From Candidatus Rokubacteria bacterium RIFCSPLOWO2_02_FULL_73_56 (GTDB lineage: Bacteria; Methylomirabilota; Methylomirabilia; Rokubacteriales; CSP1-6), in assembly GCA_001788495.1 (NCBI GenBank), contig MGCF01000126.1, positions 1 through 64,000 on the forward strand: a stretch of 64,000 nucleotides of DNA, given 5' to 3'. Shown piece after piece: positions 34,750-43,680 of this stretch; the first letter of the stretch is position 1, and each line of letters begins with the position of its first letter. The translations under genes and the position numbers were made by a program. Below the pieces are notes generated by a model. That model did no database searches. It was not told the DNA's origin and saw only the letters and a program-made list of their open reading frames with translations.

Positions 34750-35594
34750 GCGCGGTGCACCCGACGGCGCTCGTGGATCCGCGCGCGGGACTCGCGCCGG
34801 ACGCACGGGTCGGCGCGTACTCCGTGATCGGCCCCGGGGTGACGCTCGGCGCCGGCGTCGAGGTCGGCCACCACTGCGTGCTCGAGGGGCAGGTGGAGCT
34901 CGGGCCGCGCGTGCGCGTCGGCCACGGGAGCATCGTGGGCGCGCCGCCGCAGGACCTCAAGTTCAAGCCCGGCACGCCCTCGGGCGTGCGCCTCGGGGCC
35001 GGCACGGTGCTCCGGGAGTACGTGACCGTCCACCGGGCCACGACGCCCGGCGGCGTCACCGAGGTCGGCGCGGACTGCCTGCTGATGACGATGTGCCACG
35101 TCGGCCACGACTGCCGCGTCGGCGACGGCGTGATCCTGATCAACGCGGTCGGCCTGTCCGGGCACGTCGAGGTCCAGGAGCACGCCACGCTCGGCGGGCT
35201 GGCGGGCGTCCACCAGTTCTGCCGCGTCGGCGCCTTCGCGTACGTGGGGGGGCTCACGAAGATCAGCCAGGACGTGCCGCCGTACATGCTGGTGGACGGC
35301 AATCCCGGCGCCGTCCACGGCGTGAACGTCGTCGGCCTGCGGCGCCACGGCATGCCCGCCGCCGAGCGCCGCGTGCTCCAGGACGCGTACCGGCTGCTCT
35401 ACCGCTCGGGCCTCGCGCCGAAGAGCGCCGTGGAGCGGATCCGGCGGGAGCTGCCCGCGGTCGCCGCGGTCGGGCGCCTGCTCGCGTTCGTCGAGACCTC
35501 GCGCCGCGGCATCTGCGGGCCGCCGTGGCGCGGCGGCGGCGCGCCCGCGGACGAGGGGCGCGCGGCCGCGGCGGCGCAGGGGGAGCCCGTATGA
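34746..35594 (+). CDS. lpxA: acyl-[ACP]-UDP-N-acetylglucosamine O-acyltransferase
   Basis: VHPTALVDPRAGLAPDARVGAYSVIGPGV; GAPPQDLKF; GLAGVHQFCRVGAFAYVGG; DVPPYMLVDGNPG. Confidence 0.95.
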   Translation: MSAVHPTALVDPRAGLAPDARVGAYSVIGPGVTLGAGVEVGHHCVLEGQVELGPRVRVGHGSIVGAPPQDLKFKPGTPSGVRLGAGTVLREYVTVHRATTPGGVTEVGADCLLMTMCHVGHDCRVGDGVILINAVGLSGHVEVQEHATLGGLAGVHQFCRVGAFAYVGGLTKISQDVPPYMLVDGNPGAVHGVNVVGLRRHGMPAAERRVLQDAYRLLYRSGLAPKSAVERIRRELPAVAAVGRLLAFVETSRRGICGPPWRGGGAPADEGRAAAAAQGEPV

Positions 35595-36622
35595 CGACGG
35601 TCGGCGACCGCCGGCTCCGCGCCGGCGTGGTGGGCGCGGGCCACATGGGGCAGTACCACATGCTCGTCTACGCGGAGCTCCGGGACATCGAGCTCGCGGG
35701 CGTCGTGGACGCCGACCCCGACCGCGCGGCGAGCGTCGCGGCCCACTACGACACGCGCGCGTTCACCGATCACCGGGCGCTGCTCGGACAGGTGGACGTC
35801 GCGAGCGTCGCGGTGCCGACGGAGCAGCACTTCGCGGTGGCGGCCGACCTGCTCGAGGCGGGCGTCAGCGTGCTCGTCGAGAAGCCGATCGCGCCGACGC
35901 TCGAGGAGGCGCGGGAGCTGTTCGCGATCGCGCGGCGCGCCGGCGCGGTGCTCCACATCGGCCACGTCGAGCGCTTCAACGGCGCCGTCCAGGAGCTGCG
36001 GAAGATCGTGGAGCGGCCGATTCTGATCGAGTCGCGGCGCCTCGGCCCCTTCGCGTCCCGGGTCGCCAAGGACACCGTCGTGATGGACCTGATGATCCAC
36101 GACATCGACATCGTGCTGGGGCTCGTGGACTCGGCGCCGCGCCGCCTCGTCGCGATGGGCTCGAGCGTGCACTCGGCGGTGACCGACGTGGCCAACGTCC
36201 AGATCGGCTTCGAGTCCGGCACGATCGCGCTCATCACCGCGAGCCGCGCCACCGAGGAGAAGATCCGCACGCTGGCGATCACCCAGCCGGACGCCTACGT
36301 CCTGCTGGACTACGCGGAGCAGGACATCCGCATCCACCGCCGCGCCGCGCAGGAGTACACGCTGAACCGGGAGTCGATCCGCTACCGGCGGGCCTCCTTC
36401 GTCGAGCACGTCCAGGTCCACAAGGACAACCCGCTGAAGCTCGAGGTCCAGCACCTGATCCGCGCCGTCGAGCGCGCGCGGGCGGGCGAGCGCGTCGTGC
36501 TCGCCGAGGCGGAGGACCTCCGCTCGCTCGCGGTCGCTCTCGAGGTCGAGGCGATGATCCGCGACGGGCGCTGCGAGGCCACGTACTCCGACCCCCTGCC
36601 GTGGAGCGGTCGCTCGGGCTGA
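35591..36622 (+). CDS. Gfo/Idh/MocA family oxidoreductase (possible UDP-GlcNAc 3-dehydrogenase, GnnA-like)
   Basis: GVVGAGHMGQYH, VLVEKPIAPTLEEA, HVERFNGAVQEL, DLMIHDIDIVLGLV; located lpxA-X-lpxI. Confidence 0.88.
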   Translation: MTTVGDRRLRAGVVGAGHMGQYHMLVYAELRDIELAGVVDADPDRAASVAAHYDTRAFTDHRALLGQVDVASVAVPTEQHFAVAADLLEAGVSVLVEKPIAPTLEEARELFAIARRAGAVLHIGHVERFNGAVQELRKIVERPILIESRRLGPFASRVAKDTVVMDLMIHDIDIVLGLVDSAPRRLVAMGSSVHSAVTDVANVQIGFESGTIALITASRATEEKIRTLAITQPDAYVLLDYAEQDIRIHRRAAQEYTLNRESIRYRRASFVEHVQVHKDNPLKLEVQHLIRAVERARAGERVVLAEAEDLRSLAVALEVEAMIRDGRCEATYSDPLPWSGRSG

Positions 36623-37410
36623 TGTGCGGCGCCGGCGTCCTGCCGGCGCGCATGGCGAGCGAGGCGCGGCGCCAGGGGTGGCGCGTCGTCGCCTTCACCG
36701 TCGGCCGGGTCGAGGGGCTCGCGCCGCACGCCGACCGCGTCGTGGCGGCGCGGCTGACGGAGGTGGCGCCGGTGCTGGCCGCGCTCCAGGCCGAGCGCGT
36801 GTCGGCCGTGCTGTTCGCGGGGCGGTTCCTGGCCGCGGACGTCCTGAAGGCCCCCGGCGACGAGGTGTTCGAGCGCCTCGCCACCCGCGCGGGGTCGCTC
36901 GCGGACGTGCGCCTGCTCGACGTCGTCGTGGCCACGCTGGCCGGCATGGGGATCACGCTCCTCGACCAGCGGCCGTTCCTGGGCGACTGGCTGTGCGCGG
37001 AGGGGTGCCTCACGGCGGCGCGACCCAGCGAGGCGGAGTGGGCGGACGTGCGCCGTGGCCTCGCGCTCGCGCGGCAGGCGGCCGAGGCGCACGTCGGCCA
37101 GACGGTCGTGCTCAAGCGCGGCGCGGTCGCCGCGGTCGAGGCGCTCGAGGGCACCACCGCGGCGATCCGGCGCGGGACGGGCCTCGCCGGGCCCGGCGCG
37201 GTGGTCGTCAAGGCGGTCGGCGGGGACCACGACTACCGGTTCGACACGCCCGCGGTCGGCCCGGAGACGCTCGAGGCGGCGGCCGCGGGGGGGGCGACGG
37301 TCGTCGCGGTCGAGGCCGGCCGCGTCCTCGTCGTGGACCGGCCGGCCACCGTGCGCCTCGCCGACGCGGCGCAGGTCGCGCTCGTGGCCGTCGCGGGCGG
37401 CGGGCCCTGA
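36601..37410 (+). CDS. lpxI: UDP-2,3-diacylglucosamine diphosphatase LpxI (DUF1009)
   Basis: LGLMCGAGVLPARMASEAR, LLDQRPFLGDWL, TVVLKRGAVAAVEALEGTTAAIRRG. Confidence 0.88.
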   Translation: MERSLGLMCGAGVLPARMASEARRQGWRVVAFTVGRVEGLAPHADRVVAARLTEVAPVLAALQAERVSAVLFAGRFLAADVLKAPGDEVFERLATRAGSLADVRLLDVVVATLAGMGITLLDQRPFLGDWLCAEGCLTAARPSEAEWADVRRGLALARQAAEAHVGQTVVLKRGAVAAVEALEGTTAAIRRGTGLAGPGAVVVKAVGGDHDYRFDTPAVGPETLEAAAAGGATVVAVEAGRVLVVDRPATVRLADAAQVALVAVAGGGP

Positions 37411-37412
37411 GC

Positions 37413-38558
37413 GTGGACGCGCCGACGATCATGCTGGTGGCGGGCGAGGCCTCGGGCGACCTGCACGGCGCCGCCGTGTGCCGGGGCCTCAAGGGGCTCG
37501 CGCCGGACTGCCGCCTGGTCGGGATGGGCGGGAGCCGGATGGCGGCGGCGGGGATGGAGCTGCTGGTGGACGTGACGGCGTCGGCGGTGGTCGGGGGCAG
37601 CGAGGCACTCTCCCGCGTGCCGCTGCTCTTCCGCGCCCTGCGCCGGCTCCGGGCCGCGCTCGCGGGGCCGCCGCGCCCGTCCGCGCTCGTGCTGATCGAC
37701 TTCCCCGAGTTCAACCTGCGCCTGGCGCGCGCCGCGCGGCGCGCGGGCGTGCCCGTCGTCTACTTCATCCCGCCTCAGGTCTGGGCGTGGCGGGGCGGCC
37801 GCGTGCGCACGATCCGGCGGCTCGTGTCGCTCGTGCTCGCGGTCTTCCCCTTCGAGCCGCCGCTGTACCGGCGCGCGGGCGTGCCCGTCGCGTTCGTCGG
37901 CCACCCGCTGCTCGACGCGCTGGCCGACGCGCCGGCCCGCGACGCCGCCCGGCGGGCGCTCGGCCTGGCCCCCGACGCGCGCGTGCTCGGGCTCCTGCCC
38001 GGCAGCCGGCGCGAGGAGGTCGACCGGATGCTCCCGCTGATGCGCGAGGCCGTCGCGCGCGTCGGCGCGGCGCGACCGGACGTGCGCTTCGTGCTCGCGC
38101 AGGCGCCCACCGTGGAGGCGGAGCTGGTCGCGCGCCACCTCGCCGGCGCGCCGGCCGTGGGGGTCGTGGCCGGCCGCGCGGACGCCGTGATGCGGGCCGC
38201 GGACCTCGTCCTGGTGACGTCGGGCACGGCGACGCTCGAGGCGGCGCTGCTCGGCACGCCCATGGTCGTGTGCTACCGTGTCTCGCGGCTCAGCGGATTC
38301 CTGGCCCGCCTGCTCATCCGCGTGCCCTGGATCAGCCTCGCGAACCTCACGCTCGGCCGCGCCGTGGTGCCCGAGCTCTACCAGGCGCGGGCGACGGCCG
38401 AGCGGCTCGCGGCCGAGGCCCTGCGGCTGCTCGACACCCCCGGGGCCCTCGACGCCCAGCGCGGCGCCTTCCGCGAGCTGGCGGGCCGGCTCGGCGAGCC
38501 CGGGGTCGGCGTGCGCGCCGCGCGGCTCGTCCTGGCCGAGGCGGGCGCGGCGCCGTGA
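37413..38558 (+). CDS. lpxB: lipid-A-disaccharide synthase
   Basis: IMLVAGEASGDLHGAAVC, GMGGSRMAAAGMELL, FIPPQVWAWRGGRVRTIRR, LLPGSRREEV. Confidence 0.95.
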   Translation: MDAPTIMLVAGEASGDLHGAAVCRGLKGLAPDCRLVGMGGSRMAAAGMELLVDVTASAVVGGSEALSRVPLLFRALRRLRAALAGPPRPSALVLIDFPEFNLRLARAARRAGVPVVYFIPPQVWAWRGGRVRTIRRLVSLVLAVFPFEPPLYRRAGVPVAFVGHPLLDALADAPARDAARRALGLAPDARVLGLLPGSRREEVDRMLPLMREAVARVGAARPDVRFVLAQAPTVEAELVARHLAGAPAVGVVAGRADAVMRAADLVLVTSGTATLEAALLGTPMVVCYRVSRLSGFLARLLIRVPWISLANLTLGRAVVPELYQARATAERLAAEALRLLDTPGALDAQRGAFRELAGRLGEPGVGVRAARLVLAEAGAAP

Positions 38559-39211
38559 GCGCGGTCCTGACGCTCGGGCCGGCGCTCGGCGCGGCGGCGG
38601 TGCGCCTGCTCGGCGCCACGCTCTCCCTGTCCGTCGACGTCGCCGACGGCGTCGCGGCGCGCTGGCGGGCGGGCGAGCCCGTGATCTACGCGGTCTGGCA
38701 CGGGCGGATCCTCATGATGCCGTGGCTCAACGCGCGCCTGCGGCGCACGCACGGCGCGCGGCGCGTGACCCTGCTGGCGAGCCGCTCGCGCGACGGCGAG
38801 CTGATCGCGCGCTACGCCCGGCGCTTCGGCCTCGACGTGGTGCGCGGCTCGTCGTCGCGCGGCGGCGCCGCGGCGATCCGCGCGCTCGTGGGCACGCTCG
38901 GCCAGGGCCGGGACGTGGCCGTCGTCCCCGACGGGCCGCGCGGGCCCTGCTGCCGCCTGCAGCCGGGCGTCGTGGCGCTCGCGGCGCTCACCGGCGTCCC
39001 GGTCGTGCCCCTGGCCCTCGGCGCGCGCCCCGCGCGGCGCCTCCGGAGCTGGGACGCGTTCCTGATCCCGGCACCGTTCGCGCGCTGCGGGGCGGTGTTC
39101 GGGGCGCCGGTCGCGGTGGCGCGCGCCGCCGACCGCGCGCGCGCCGCGAAGGACCTCGAGCGGGGCCTCCTGGACGTCACGGCGGCGGCGGACCGCCTGG
39201 CATGCGCCTGA
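38555..39211 (+). CDS. lysophospholipid acyltransferase family protein (DUF374)
   Basis: VIYAVWHGRILMMPWL, SRSRDGELIARYARRFGLDVVRGSSSRGG, VPDGPRGPCCRLQPGVVALA. Confidence 0.85.
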   Translation: MSAVLTLGPALGAAAVRLLGATLSLSVDVADGVAARWRAGEPVIYAVWHGRILMMPWLNARLRRTHGARRVTLLASRSRDGELIARYARRFGLDVVRGSSSRGGAAAIRALVGTLGQGRDVAVVPDGPRGPCCRLQPGVVALAALTGVPVVPLALGARPARRLRSWDAFLIPAPFARCGAVFGAPVAVARAADRARAAKDLERGLLDVTAAADRLACA

Positions 39212-40488
39212 TGCTCTGGGTGTACGACGCGCTCACGCTCGCGGCCCTCGCGCTCGTCTACACCCCCGCGGCGCTCGCGCGGCGCCTCGCCCGCGGCATG
39301 CCGGTGCACGCCCGGGCGCGCCTCGGGTTCCTGGCGCCGGTCGCGGACGGGCCGTGCGCCTGGGTCCACGCGGTGTCGGTGGGCGAGGCGATCGCCGCGG
39401 CGCCGCTCGTCGAGGGGCTCCGGCGGCTCTACCCGGAGCTCCCGCTCGTCGTCAGCACGGTCACCGAGACCGGCGCGCACGTGGTCCGCGAGCGGTACGC
39501 GGCCCTCGGCGAGCACCGCTTCTTCCCGGTCGACCTGCCCGGCGCCGCGCGGCGCGCGGTCCGCGCGCTGCGGCCCGCGTTCGTGATCGTGATGGAGACG
39601 GAGCTCTGGCCGAACACGCTGCGCGCGCTCGCCGCGCGCGGCGTGCCCGTGCTGATCGCCAACGGCCGGATCTCGGACCGGTCGTACCGCCGCTACCGGC
39701 TCGTGCGCGGCTTCATGCGCCGCGTGCTGCGCGACGTCCGGGTCTTCGCGATGCAGTCGGAGGAGGACGCGCGACGCATCATCGCCCTCGGCGCCGATCC
39801 CGAGCGCGTGGTCGTCACCGGCAACCTCAAGCACGAGCCGGCGGCCGACGCGCCCGGGGCGGTGGACCTCTGGCGGCGGCTGCTCGGGCTGTACGCGGGC
39901 CAGCGCGTCTGGATCGCGGGCAGCACGCACCGCGGCGAGGAGGCGCCCGTGCTCGAGGCCCACCGCGCGGCCCGCGCCGAGTGCCCGGACCTCACGCTCG
40001 TGCTGGCGCCGCGCCACCCGGAACGCACCGCGGAGGTGCTGGCGCTGGTCGCGGCCGCGGGCTGGCCCGCGGTGCGCCGGAGCGAGCTGCCGCGCGAGCG
40101 CGAGCCGGGCGCGGTCATCGTCCTGGACACGGTCGGCGAGCTCGCCACGCTCTACGCGATCGCCGACGTCGTGTTCGTGGGCGGGAGCCTCGTCCCGCAC
40201 GGCGGCCACAACATGCTCGAGGCCGCGCTCCGGCGCAAGCCCGTGCTCTCCGGGCCGCACACGCACAACTTCCGCGAGTCCACCGCGCTGCTCGAGGCGG
40301 CGGGCGCCGCGCTCGTGGTGCAGGGCGCCGAGGATCTCGGGCGCGCGCTCGGGCGACTGCTGGCCGACGGGGCGCTCCGGGCGAAGATGGGCGAGGCGGG
40401 CTGCGAGGCCGCGGCCGCGCGGCACGGCGCGGTGCGGGAGACGCTCGAGCTGGTGCGCCGCTTCCTCGGCCCCGGGGACCCGGCGTGA
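39202..40488 (+). CDS. waaA: 3-deoxy-D-manno-octulosonic acid transferase
   Basis: WVHAVSVGEAIAAAPLVEGL, METELWPNTLRALAARGVPVLIANGRISDRSY, FVGGSLVPHGGHNMLEAA. Confidence 0.94.
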   Translation: MRLMLWVYDALTLAALALVYTPAALARRLARGMPVHARARLGFLAPVADGPCAWVHAVSVGEAIAAAPLVEGLRRLYPELPLVVSTVTETGAHVVRERYAALGEHRFFPVDLPGAARRAVRALRPAFVIVMETELWPNTLRALAARGVPVLIANGRISDRSYRRYRLVRGFMRRVLRDVRVFAMQSEEDARRIIALGADPERVVVTGNLKHEPAADAPGAVDLWRRLLGLYAGQRVWIAGSTHRGEEAPVLEAHRAARAECPDLTLVLAPRHPERTAEVLALVAAAGWPAVRRSELPREREPGAVIVLDTVGELATLYAIADVVFVGGSLVPHGGHNMLEAALRRKPVLSGPHTHNFRESTALLEAAGAALVVQGAEDLGRALGRLLADGALRAKMGEAGCEAAAARHGAVRETLELVRRFLGPGDPA

Positions 40489-41591
40489 GGGCCGGGCGGC
40501 GCGCGGCGGGGGCGCGGCTCGTCCGCGGCTGGGAGGAGGGCTTCCCGCCGGGCCCGGCGCGCCGCCTGCTCGGCGTCGCGGAGGGCGGCTACCGCGGCCT
40601 GCTCGGCGCCCGCGAGTGGCTCTACGCGCGCGGCGTCCTCAGGTGCCGCGCGCTCCCGTGCCCGGTCGTCTCGATCGGCAACCTCACGGTCGGCGGGACG
40701 GGCAAGACGCCGGCGGTCGAGGTCGCGGTGGCCACGCTCGCGGCGCTCGGGCGGCGGCCCGCCGTGGTGAGCCGCGGGTACGGCCGCAAGAGCGGCGGCA
40801 TCCACGTCGTCGCCGACGCGGCGGCGATCCGGCTCGACGCGGAGGACGCGGGGGACGAGCCGTTCCTGCTCGCCCGGCGGCTGCCCGGCGTGCCGGTCGT
40901 GGTCGGCGCCAACCGGTACGCGGCCGCCCGCCTGGCGCTCGAGCGCTTCGGCGTCAGCGCGATCGTGCTCGACGACGGCTTCCAGCACCGCACGCTCCGG
41001 AAGGACCTCGAGATCGTGATGACCCGGGCCCGGCGCCCGTGGGGCAACGGCCGGCTCCTGCCGGGCGGGCCGCTGCGCGAGTCCCTGCGCGCCCTCGCGC
41101 GCGCGGACCTCGTGGTCGCCACCGGCGCGGCGCGGCCCCAGGACGCGCCCGAGGTCGTCGCGACGGTCGCGGCGCACGCGCCCGGCGTCCCCGTCCTCGC
41201 CGCGGCGTACGTGCCCGCGGAGTGCTGGGAGGCCGCGCGGATGCGCCCTGTCGCGCTCGGCGCGCTCGCGGGCCGGCGCCTGCTCGCGTTCGCCGGCATC
41301 GCCGCGCCGCCGGCGTTCGAGCACACCCTCGGCGAGGCGGGGCTGGCGGTCGCCGAGCTGGTGCCGTTCGCCGACCACCACTGGTACTCCCCGGCGGACC
41401 TCGGGGCGCTCGAGCGCCGCGCCGCCGCGCTCGCGGCCGAGGGCCTGATCACGACGGAGAAGGACTGGATCCGCCTGCGGCGTCTCCCGCTGCCGCACCG
41501 GCCGCTGTACGTGCTGAGCGTGAGGCTCGAGCTCCGCTCGGGCGAGGCGGCCTGGCGCGCGGCCTTCGAGCGCGTGTGCTCGAGCGCCTGA
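40485..41591 (+). CDS. lpxK: tetraacyldisaccharide 4'-kinase
   Basis: VVSIGNLTVGGTGKTPAVEV, SRGYGRKSGG, DDGFQHRTLRKDLEIV, TTEKDWIRLR. Confidence 0.94.
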   Translation: MRAGRRAAGARLVRGWEEGFPPGPARRLLGVAEGGYRGLLGAREWLYARGVLRCRALPCPVVSIGNLTVGGTGKTPAVEVAVATLAALGRRPAVVSRGYGRKSGGIHVVADAAAIRLDAEDAGDEPFLLARRLPGVPVVVGANRYAAARLALERFGVSAIVLDDGFQHRTLRKDLEIVMTRARRPWGNGRLLPGGPLRESLRALARADLVVATGAARPQDAPEVVATVAAHAPGVPVLAAAYVPAECWEAARMRPVALGALAGRRLLAFAGIAAPPAFEHTLGEAGLAVAELVPFADHHWYSPADLGALERRAAALAAEGLITTEKDWIRLRRLPLPHRPLYVLSVRLELRSGEAAWRAAFERVCSSA

Positions 41592-42574
41592 TCGTCCGGC
41601 TGCCGAACTGGCTCGGCGACACCGTCATGGCGGTGCCGGCGCTGCGCGCGCTCCGCGAGGGGCTGCCGGGGACGCGCGTGCTCCTCGCGGGCCCGTGGGC
41701 GGGCCTGCTGGCCGGCGAGGGACTCGGCGACGTCGTCGTCGTGTACCCGCGCGCGTGGAGCGGCCGGCTCGCCACGGCCGACACGGTCCGCGCCTTCGAC
41801 GCCGCCACGGCCCTGCTGCTGCCGAACTCGCTCGAGTCGGCGCTCGCCGCGGTGTACTGGGGCGCGCGCCGGCGCATCGGGTTCGCCGTGGGCGCGCGGG
41901 GCGTCCTGCTGCGGGACCCGGTCCCGCTGCCCGCGCCGCGCCTGCACCAGATCGACGAGTACCTGCTGCTCGCGGCGCGGCTCGGCGTCGCCGCCGGGGC
42001 GGCGGAGCCGCGCCTGCGCGCCCCCGCCCCGGACGCGGCGGTGCGGCGCGAGGCGCGGCGGCTGCTCGAGGAGGCCGGCGCGCCCGAGGGCCGCGCGCGG
42101 GTCGGGGTGCACGTCGGCGCGGCGTACGGCTCGGCCAAGGTCTGGGCCCGCGAGCGGATCGTCGAGTTCTGCGCGCGCGTCGCGTCCACGGGCCGGACGG
42201 CGGTCGTGCTCGGCGCGGCCCGCGACGCCGCGCTCGCGGCCGAGGTCGCGGCGGGCTCCGGGGCGGTGAGCCTCGCCGGGCGGGACCGGGCCGAGCTGCT
42301 GCCGGCGCTCCTCGTGGAGCTCGAGGCGCTCGTGTGCGGCGACACGGGCGTCGCCCACCTCGCGGCGGCCCTCGGCACGCCCGTCGCGGCGCTCTTCGGG
42401 CCGACGGACCCGCGCCTGACGGCGCCGCGCGGCGCGGCCGCGGTGGTGCGGCACGCGGTGCCGTGCGCGCCGTGCTTCTATCGCACCTGCCCGATCGAGC
42501 ACCCGTGCATGCGCGGGATCGATGCCGAGGCCGTCGCCCGGGCGCTCGACGGCCTGCGCGCGGGGATCGCGTGA
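41576..42574 (+). CDS. waaF: glycosyltransferase family 9, lipopolysaccharide heptosyltransferase II-like
   Basis: [77 protein letters not shown]. Confidence 0.9.
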   Translation: MLERLIVRLPNWLGDTVMAVPALRALREGLPGTRVLLAGPWAGLLAGEGLGDVVVVYPRAWSGRLATADTVRAFDAATALLLPNSLESALAAVYWGARRRIGFAVGARGVLLRDPVPLPAPRLHQIDEYLLLAARLGVAAGAAEPRLRAPAPDAAVRREARRLLEEAGAPEGRARVGVHVGAAYGSAKVWARERIVEFCARVASTGRTAVVLGAARDAALAAEVAAGSGAVSLAGRDRAELLPALLVELEALVCGDTGVAHLAAALGTPVAALFGPTDPRLTAPRGAAAVVRHAVPCAPCFYRTCPIEHPCMRGIDAEAVARALDGLRAGIA

Positions 42575-43680
42575 GGATCCTGCACCTCGCCGCCAACCGG
42601 TGGTGGACGGGCAGCGCGGACCCGACGATCCGCCTGGTCGCGGGGCTGCGCGCGCGGGGGCATCGCGTCCTGCTGGGGGCGATCCCGGGCGACCGGTTCG
42701 AGACGAAGGCGCGCGAGGCGGGGCTCGAGCTCGTGGGCGGCCTCCGGCTCGACCCTCGCGCGGGGCCGGCCGCGCTCGCGCGCGACGCGCTGCGCCTGCG
42801 CGCGCTCGTGCGCGCCGAGGCCGTCGACGTGATCCACGCGCACCACTCGCACGACCACTGGCTCGCGATGCTCGCGCGCCCGCGGCGCGGCGCGGGCGGG
42901 CGGCCGCCGGTCGTCCGCACGTTCCACAACCTGCGCGCGGTCAAGCGCGACCAGCTCTCCGCGCGGCTCTACCGGCGCACCGCCGCCGCGCTCGTCGTGT
43001 CGCGCCAGATCGAGGTGCGCTGCCGCGAGGTCGGGTTCGGGGCGGAGCGGGTCGTGTGGCTCCCCGGCGTCGCCGACCTCGGGCGCTTCGCCGCCGGCGC
43101 CGACCCGCGCCCGGTCCGCGAGGAGTTCGCCCTCGGCGACGCCCCGGTGATCGTCTCGGTCGCGCGCCTGGCGCCGAACCGGAGCCACGAGCTGCTGCTC
43201 GACGGCTTCCGGCTGCTCCTCGGGACGCTGCCGCAGGCCCGCCTGCTGCTGGTCGGCAAGGGCGAGGCGCGCGACCGCCTCGAGGCCCGGGTGGCGGCGC
43301 TCGGGCTCGGCGACCGCGTGGTGTTCACCGGCTACCGCGACCGCGACCTGCCCGAGGTGCTCGCCGCCGCGGACTGCTTCGTGCTGATGGCCGCGGGCTC
43401 CGACGAGTCCTGCCGCGCGGCGCTCGAGGCGATGGCCGCGGCGCGCCCCGTCGTCGCGCGGCGCGTGGGTGCGCTGCCCGAGACCGTGGTGGACGGCGAG
43501 ACCGGGCTCCTGCTCGGCGAGGACGAGCCCGTGCGCGTGGCCGAGGCGCTCCTGGGGGTGCTCGCGGATCGCGCGCGCGGCCGCGCGATGGGCGCGGCGG
43601 GCCGCCGGCGGGCGGAGGCGGAGTTCGGGCTCGAGCGGTCGGTCGAGATCGTCGAGGCGCTCTACCGGAGGCTGGCGTGA
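42571..43680 (+). CDS. GT4-type glycosyltransferase
   Basis: ILHLAANRWWTGSADPTIRLVAGLRARGH; VHGT1-type C-terminal domain; DESCRAALEAMAAARPVVARRVGALPETVVDGETGLL. Confidence 0.85.
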   Translation: MRILHLAANRWWTGSADPTIRLVAGLRARGHRVLLGAIPGDRFETKAREAGLELVGGLRLDPRAGPAALARDALRLRALVRAEAVDVIHAHHSHDHWLAMLARPRRGAGGRPPVVRTFHNLRAVKRDQLSARLYRRTAAALVVSRQIEVRCREVGFGAERVVWLPGVADLGRFAAGADPRPVREEFALGDAPVIVSVARLAPNRSHELLLDGFRLLLGTLPQARLLLVGKGEARDRLEARVAALGLGDRVVFTGYRDRDLPEVLAAADCFVLMAAGSDESCRAALEAMAAARPVVARRVGALPETVVDGETGLLLGEDEPVRVAEALLGVLADRARGRAMGAAGRRRAEAEFGLERSVEIVEALYRRLA

